Source: Streptomyces sp. NBC_01264 (GTDB taxonomy: Bacteria > Actinomycetota > Actinomycetes > Streptomycetales > Streptomycetaceae). Taken from it: 64,000 nucleotides of DNA. Each line of letters starts with the position of its first letter. Position 1 is the first letter of the stretch. A program made the position numbers and the translations under genes. The stretch is from assembly GCF_026340675.1 (NCBI RefSeq), contig NZ_JAPEOX010000001.1, forward strand, positions 434,001-498,000, written 5' to 3'. Shown here one piece after another: positions 60,694 to 64,000 of the stretch. The notes under the pieces are model-generated. The model was given only the letters and a program-made list of their open reading frames with translations. It was not told the DNA's origin and did not search any database.

Positions 60694-61452
60694 TCAGAGG
60701 CAGAGGTCCCAGATACGGACATCGCCCTTGCCGTCGGCCGGTGTCCCAGATCTCGACACGTGTGCCGTGGGCTGTGGCGAGGGACTTGCCGTCAGGGCTG
60801 AGCGCCGTGGGAGCAAGAATGCTGGTGCGTTTCGCGGGCAGGGTGGACAACGGGCGGCTCACATTCGACAGGTCCCACACGAGGGTCTGTTCGTACCCTG
60901 TGTGGAACAGCGACCCGTCCGGTCCGAATGCCAGCGTCCCCCGCGCGGGACCTGTGAGTGCTGGACGTTCTGTTGCACTCACCGTGAGCGGGCGTGGATG
61001 ATCGGCGCCACCAGACGCCTTCGGTGGTGGAGGCGGTGCCTGTGTCGGCGTTCGACTCAGCCGCCGCAGGCGCTCTTGGACCTCCCGGGCTGAGGCCGGC
61101 CGCCCTGCGGGGTCGCGCCTTACAGTTCGTCGACGAGGTGCGCCACCTCGGCCGGCAGATCGGGCCGGAACACACCCAGACGCGGTGCATCCTCGACTTG
61201 CTTGCGCTGCATGATGATCAAGGCACTGTCTGCGGTGAAGGGAGCCTGCCCCGCGAGCATGGTGAAGAGCACAGCCCCCAGCGCGTACAGGTCCGAACGA
61301 CTGTCTCCTTGGAGGGAGTGGAACTGCTCGGGAGCACCGAAAGCGGGAGTGCCGGCCGGCCTGAGCTGCGACGTCTCCGCCCCACCGATCGTGTTGCTCA
61401 GCACGCGCGCGATACCGAAGTCGACAACCTTCACTTGGCCGCTCGAAGTCAG
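60694..61452 (-). pseudogene. Ser/Thr kinase-WD40 gene remnant, truncated by IS fragments
   Basis: Homology starts abruptly at 61452 with LTSSGQVKVVDFGIARVLSN (the DFG loop of a Hanks-type kinase), then APEQFHSL, RSDLYALGAVLFTML and PRLGVFRPDLPAEVAHLVDEL. A stop near 61120 is bypassed by a one-base shift into RRDPAGRPASAREVQERLRR, followed by a Pro-rich linker and WD40-like text (LAFGPDGSLFHTGYE, LSPDGKSLATAHGTRVEIWD). A second shift near 60738 gives ADGKGDVRIWDLCL and a stop at 60694. The N-terminal lobe and catalytic loop are missing, replaced by transposase fragments at 61454. Not functional as a kinase. Confidence 0.75.
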
Positions 61453-61453
61453 C

Positions 61454-61782
61454 GGCAAGCGCGGCCGCCCCAGGCGTCGTCCGGACATCGTGGTCGGTGA
61501 CCGCGGCTACGACCACGACAAGTACCGGCGCCTGACGTAGCGGTTCCGGGGGCGCGATTCGCACGGGGGTGTTCGTATGGTGTTCCGCGTATCGGCGGGA
61601 CGGTCTCGAGCAGCGGGATGAGCTGGGTGACGTCCTTGCGGTGCCGCCGGTCAGGGTGGCGGCGAGTGGGATGCCGGTCGCATCAGTGATCAGGTGGTGC
61701 TTGCTACCGGTCCTGCCCCGGTCCACGGGGCGTCGCCCACGGTTCCGGACTGGGCAGGGTCCGCTGGGTGGTCGAGCGCACG
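61454..61782. mobile_element. scrambled IS5-family transposase fragments
   Basis: Three pieces of IS5-type transposase text: on the plus strand 61454-61537 (GKRGRPRRRPDIVVGDRGYD, HDKYRRL, carrying a DDE-type aspartate), on the minus strand about 61726-61590 (VDRGRTGSKHHLITDATGI, DVTQLIPLLETVPPI with a one-base break between), and on the plus strand 61729-61782 (GVAHGSGLGRVRWVVERT). In an intact transposase the order is second, first, third, all on one strand. So a segment has been inverted, or two oppositely oriented copies recombined. No terminal inverted repeats or complete ORF remain. Confidence 0.7.
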
Positions 61783-61867
61783 AGACCCCCGTATCCGATG
61801 ACTCGCGGCAGCTGACGGGCAGTCGGCCGCTGTGCGGTGGTGGGCCTTGTCGCGCTGGTGGTGACCG

Positions 61868-62925
61868 TTACGCGGTCACCACGGGTACGCCGTCCGGGCG
61901 GTCGGCGAGCAGGGCCGCGATGTGGTCCGCGCAGCGAAGGGCCGCAGTGGCCATGGCGTTCCTGGTCATCCCGGCGACATGCGGGGTCAGCAGGGCGTTC
62001 GGCAGACCGAAGAGCGGGGACGCGAAGGCGGCGTGCTCGTGCTCAAAGGTGTCGACGGCGGCTGCCGCGAGAGGATGTACGGGGTCGCGCAGCGCATCCG
62101 CCAGCGCCTGCTCATCGACGATCCCGCCCCGGGCGGTGTTCAGCAGTATCGACCCCTGCCGCATCAGCGCCAGCTCCGCCCGACCGATCATCCCTCGGGT
62201 CCGCGGTGTGAGCGGAAGGTGCAGGGAGACCACGTCACTGGTCGTCAGCAGCGTGGTGAGAGAGCGTGCCAGGGGCACCGAGCCCCCGGCCGGGTTCCGG
62301 GAGAAGCCCTGAACACCCATGCCCAGAGCGGCCGCCCGGCCGGCCAGGGTCAGGCCGATCCGGCCCAGGCCGACGATGCCCAGGGTCAGCTCCGACAGCT
62401 CCACCGTCGGCGCGGCCGGTGAAGGCCAACGACCCTGGTGCGAGGCCTCGTTGTGCACCTCGAGATCTCGAGTCAGGGCGAGCCGCTGGGCAAGGGCGAA
62501 CTCGGCGACCGCGTTCGCGTTGGACCCCGGGGTATGGGTGACCGCGACGCCGTGGCGAGCGGCGGCAGGCAACTCGACGTGGTCGGTACCTGCCCGGCCC
62601 GGCCGATGACGCGGAGACGGTTGGGCAGCGCGGCACCGGTGACCGCCGCGAGGAACGCGGCGCGCAGCGGTACACCGGCACGGGACTTGATCGCGTGGTA
62701 TCCGAGTCCGCCCCGGAGCATCTCGGTGAGCAGCGCGGACTCGTCGAAGGCGTCGAAGTCAGTGAAGTCCACCCGGCCGCCCCAGGCAGCACGTGTCCCA
62801 GTGTGATCGTCCACCCGCCGAAGATTCAGCGTGACGGCCAGCCCATGGCCGAGCAGACGCTCCAGCTCCCGGCCGAGCAAGTCGCCGGGAGCGGCGTCCA
62901 GCAGCAGGACTCGGGCCCGCTCCAA
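61868..62925 (-). pseudogene. frameshifted D-isomer-specific 2-hydroxyacid dehydrogenase
   Basis: TTG at 62925 has GAGGAGGGGG ahead and starts ERARVLLLDAAPGDLLGREL. The frame runs to LRVIGRAG near 62595, where a one-base loss (one G of a run) breaks it; the next frame continues GTDHVELPAAARHGVAVTHT, then the NAD site GIVGLGRIGLTLAGRAAALG, TARGGIVDEQAL and the catalytic-histidine region LTPHVAGMTRNA, to the stop at 61868. The joined product of about 352 residues would be a complete phosphoglycerate-dehydrogenase-like enzyme. Real decay and a base-calling error are both possible. Confidence 0.78.
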
Positions 62926-63043
62926 GTGGACCCCCTCCTCTGCGTGACCTCTGCATGATCTCTGCCTGAACCCTACTGAGGTCCAGGAACTGGTCACCGA
63001 GAGCCTGCGGGAATCAGCGTCCTCCCCGGGCCAGGACCGCTGG

Positions 63044-63475
63044 TCAGTTCGTGTCGACGACCTTGACCGCGACCGGGGTCCCGGCCTCCACCGTGCGGCT
63101 GACCGTGCAGAGCTTGTCGTGGGACGTCTTCACCGCGCGAGGCAGGATCGTACGGGCCCGGTCGCCGGCCTCGCCCGTGGGGAAGCGGACGGTGAAGGCG
63201 GCTTCCAGGTCCGTCATGCGGTTGCCGTCGGCGTCCTCGACCTTGTGCCCGTGGACGTCGACGGAGAACTCGGTGGGTTCGGCGTGCCGACTGGTGGCAA
63301 CGTCCACGTCGGCGGCGGAGCAGCCGCCGATCGCGGCGAGGAAGAGCTCGACGGGGGTGAAGCCCCCGCCCGATCCGGTGCCGAAGCTGATCGTGTCACC
63401 GCGGGAGTTGGTCGCGGTGAACATGCCAGGACCGGTCCGCTCGACGGTGACGGAGCGCAGGGAGTCAGGTGTCAT
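63044..63475 (-). CDS. OsmC/Ohr-family peroxide-reducing protein
   Basis: 143 residues from ATG at 63475; no good ribosome binding site. The two redox cysteines are in LAAIGGCSAADVDVA and KLCTVSRTV, and the segment FTPVELFLAAIGGCSA is the family signature. OsmC/Ohr proteins reduce organic hydroperoxides in the cytosol using lipoyl or thiol donors. Divergent from a small regulator-like gene; an AT-rich palindrome lies between the two starts. Confidence 0.88.
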   Translation of the reverse strand: MTPDSLRSVTVERTGPGMFTATNSRGDTISFGTGSGGGFTPVELFLAAIGGCSAADVDVATSRHAEPTEFSVDVHGHKVEDADGNRMTDLEAAFTVRFPTGEAGDRARTILPRAVKTSHDKLCTVSRTVEAGTPVAVKVVDTN

Positions 63476-63546
63476 GGCATTGACGTTAGCCTCGCGGCCC
63501 CGTACCCACCGCGCCGCGCTCGGCCACTCGCCCCACCCCCCTCTAC

Positions 63547-63563
63547 CAAAATTGTAGATTTTG
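63547..63563. promoter_or_regulatory. AT-rich inverted repeat CAAAAT-N5-ATTTTG
   Basis: A perfect 6-bp inverted repeat in an AT-rich island standing out from the surrounding GC-rich DNA, between the divergent OsmC gene (start 63475) and the gene at 63578 (15 bp away). Very likely an operator or promoter core shared by the two genes. Confidence 0.6.
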
Positions 63564-63577
63564 TGAAGAATGGGGCC

Positions 63578-63997
63578 ATGATGACCGTTCTGGTGACGGG
63601 TGTGTCGGACGGCGCCGAGCTGGAAGCCCTCCGTACGTGCATACACACGGGGCCGCACTTCCGCATCGTCGCCCACACGCACGACGCCGACGTCGCCCTG
63701 GCGCAGGCCCGCGTACTGCTTCCGGACATCGCCGTGGTCAGCCTCCACCGCCCCGACGCCCAAGGAGAAATCGAGCGCCGGACCCTCGTCCTCGCCCTTC
63801 GGTCCTTCGACCCTCCCACCGGGATCATCCTGCGCCGCGACCCGCACGAGGCGGCCGCGCCGATCGGCTCGGGACTCGAGCCGGTCGAAGGGGCGATCCA
63901 CGAGGTCCGACGCGCCGATCTCGACGCCCTCCACCACGCCCTGCTCGCCATCGGGCGCCGCCGGGCCAGCTGCAACATCGACCCCGCAGCACACTGA
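63578..63997 (+). CDS. small receiver-like protein of unknown function
   Basis: 139 residues from ATG at 63578 (a second ATG follows). MTVLVTGVSDGAELEALRTCI and VALAQARVLLPDIAVVSLHRPD give the alternating strand-helix pattern of response-regulator receiver domains, but the phospho-acceptor position has no clear aspartate and no DNA-binding domain follows before the stop at 63995. It may be a phosphorylation-independent pseudo-receiver. It shares the AT-rich palindrome with the OsmC gene. Confidence 0.55.
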   Translation: MMTVLVTGVSDGAELEALRTCIHTGPHFRIVAHTHDADVALAQARVLLPDIAVVSLHRPDAQGEIERRTLVLALRSFDPPTGIILRRDPHEAAAPIGSGLEPVEGAIHEVRRADLDALHHALLAIGRRRASCNIDPAAH

Positions 63998-64000
63998 CCC

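Overview
The window is high-GC actinobacterial DNA and looks like a Streptomyces chromosome. The supporting signs are GTG and TTG starts behind GGAGG-type ribosome binding sites, many secreted hydrolases, several NarL-type two-component pairs, STAS and YheO-type regulators, and a Pls-like cationic poly-amino-acid synthetase. No rRNA, tRNA, CRISPR array, replication origin or intact mobile element was seen. All family calls were made by reading motifs; no database search was run.

Layout. 1-6943: biosynthetic locus. A TauD-like oxygenase (cut by the left edge), an adenylation-thiolation NRPS protein and a membrane protein with an N-terminal carrier domain and three Pls-type acyltransferase domains form one leftward operon. 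A divergent SbnA-like PLP enzyme (2,3-diaminopropionate route) lies across a 429-bp gap. It reads as a Pls-type synthetase split between two proteins. 7007-13517: remnant of a colicin-type immunity gene, a DUF4916 gene, a STAS protein, a small membrane protein, a large repeat-containing NTPase and several small unknowns. 13707-28242: secreted subtilase, a 1538-residue unknown, a nucleotide kinase-like gene, a broken EamA transporter with its LysR partner, a PEP-mutase-family enzyme, a secreted glycoside hydrolase and a methyltransferase. 28359-39460: MFS exporter with C-terminal Ig-like domains under a 13-bp palindrome, a second PEP-mutase-family enzyme, unknowns, RpiB-like isomerase, broken quinone oxidoreductase, secreted phospholipase D and a carboxyethyl-ornithine-synthase-like dehydrogenase. 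39595-44619: ABC exporter plus DesK/DesR-like pair, facing a carotenoid oxygenase. 44842-53697: small membrane peptide, a Rieske chimera, a second NarL-type pair, a polysaccharide deacetylase, a SPOR-phosphodiester glycosidase and a VOC protein. 53929-60643: YheO regulator with acetyltransferase, then a MacB/FtsX-type ABC transporter divergent from an OmpR-type pair. 60694-62925: decayed zone with a kinase-WD40 pseudogene cut by scrambled IS5-family fragments and a frameshifted hydroxyacid dehydrogenase. 63044-63997: OsmC protein and a divergent small regulator sharing an AT-rich palindrome.

Two themes run through the window. Signalling is dense: three two-component pairs, two of them directly operonic with or divergent from ABC exporters. 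Several otherwise recognisable genes are each broken by apparent one-base losses, some of which fall in short G or C runs; this is either real decay or base-calling error and affects how many of these genes count as functional.
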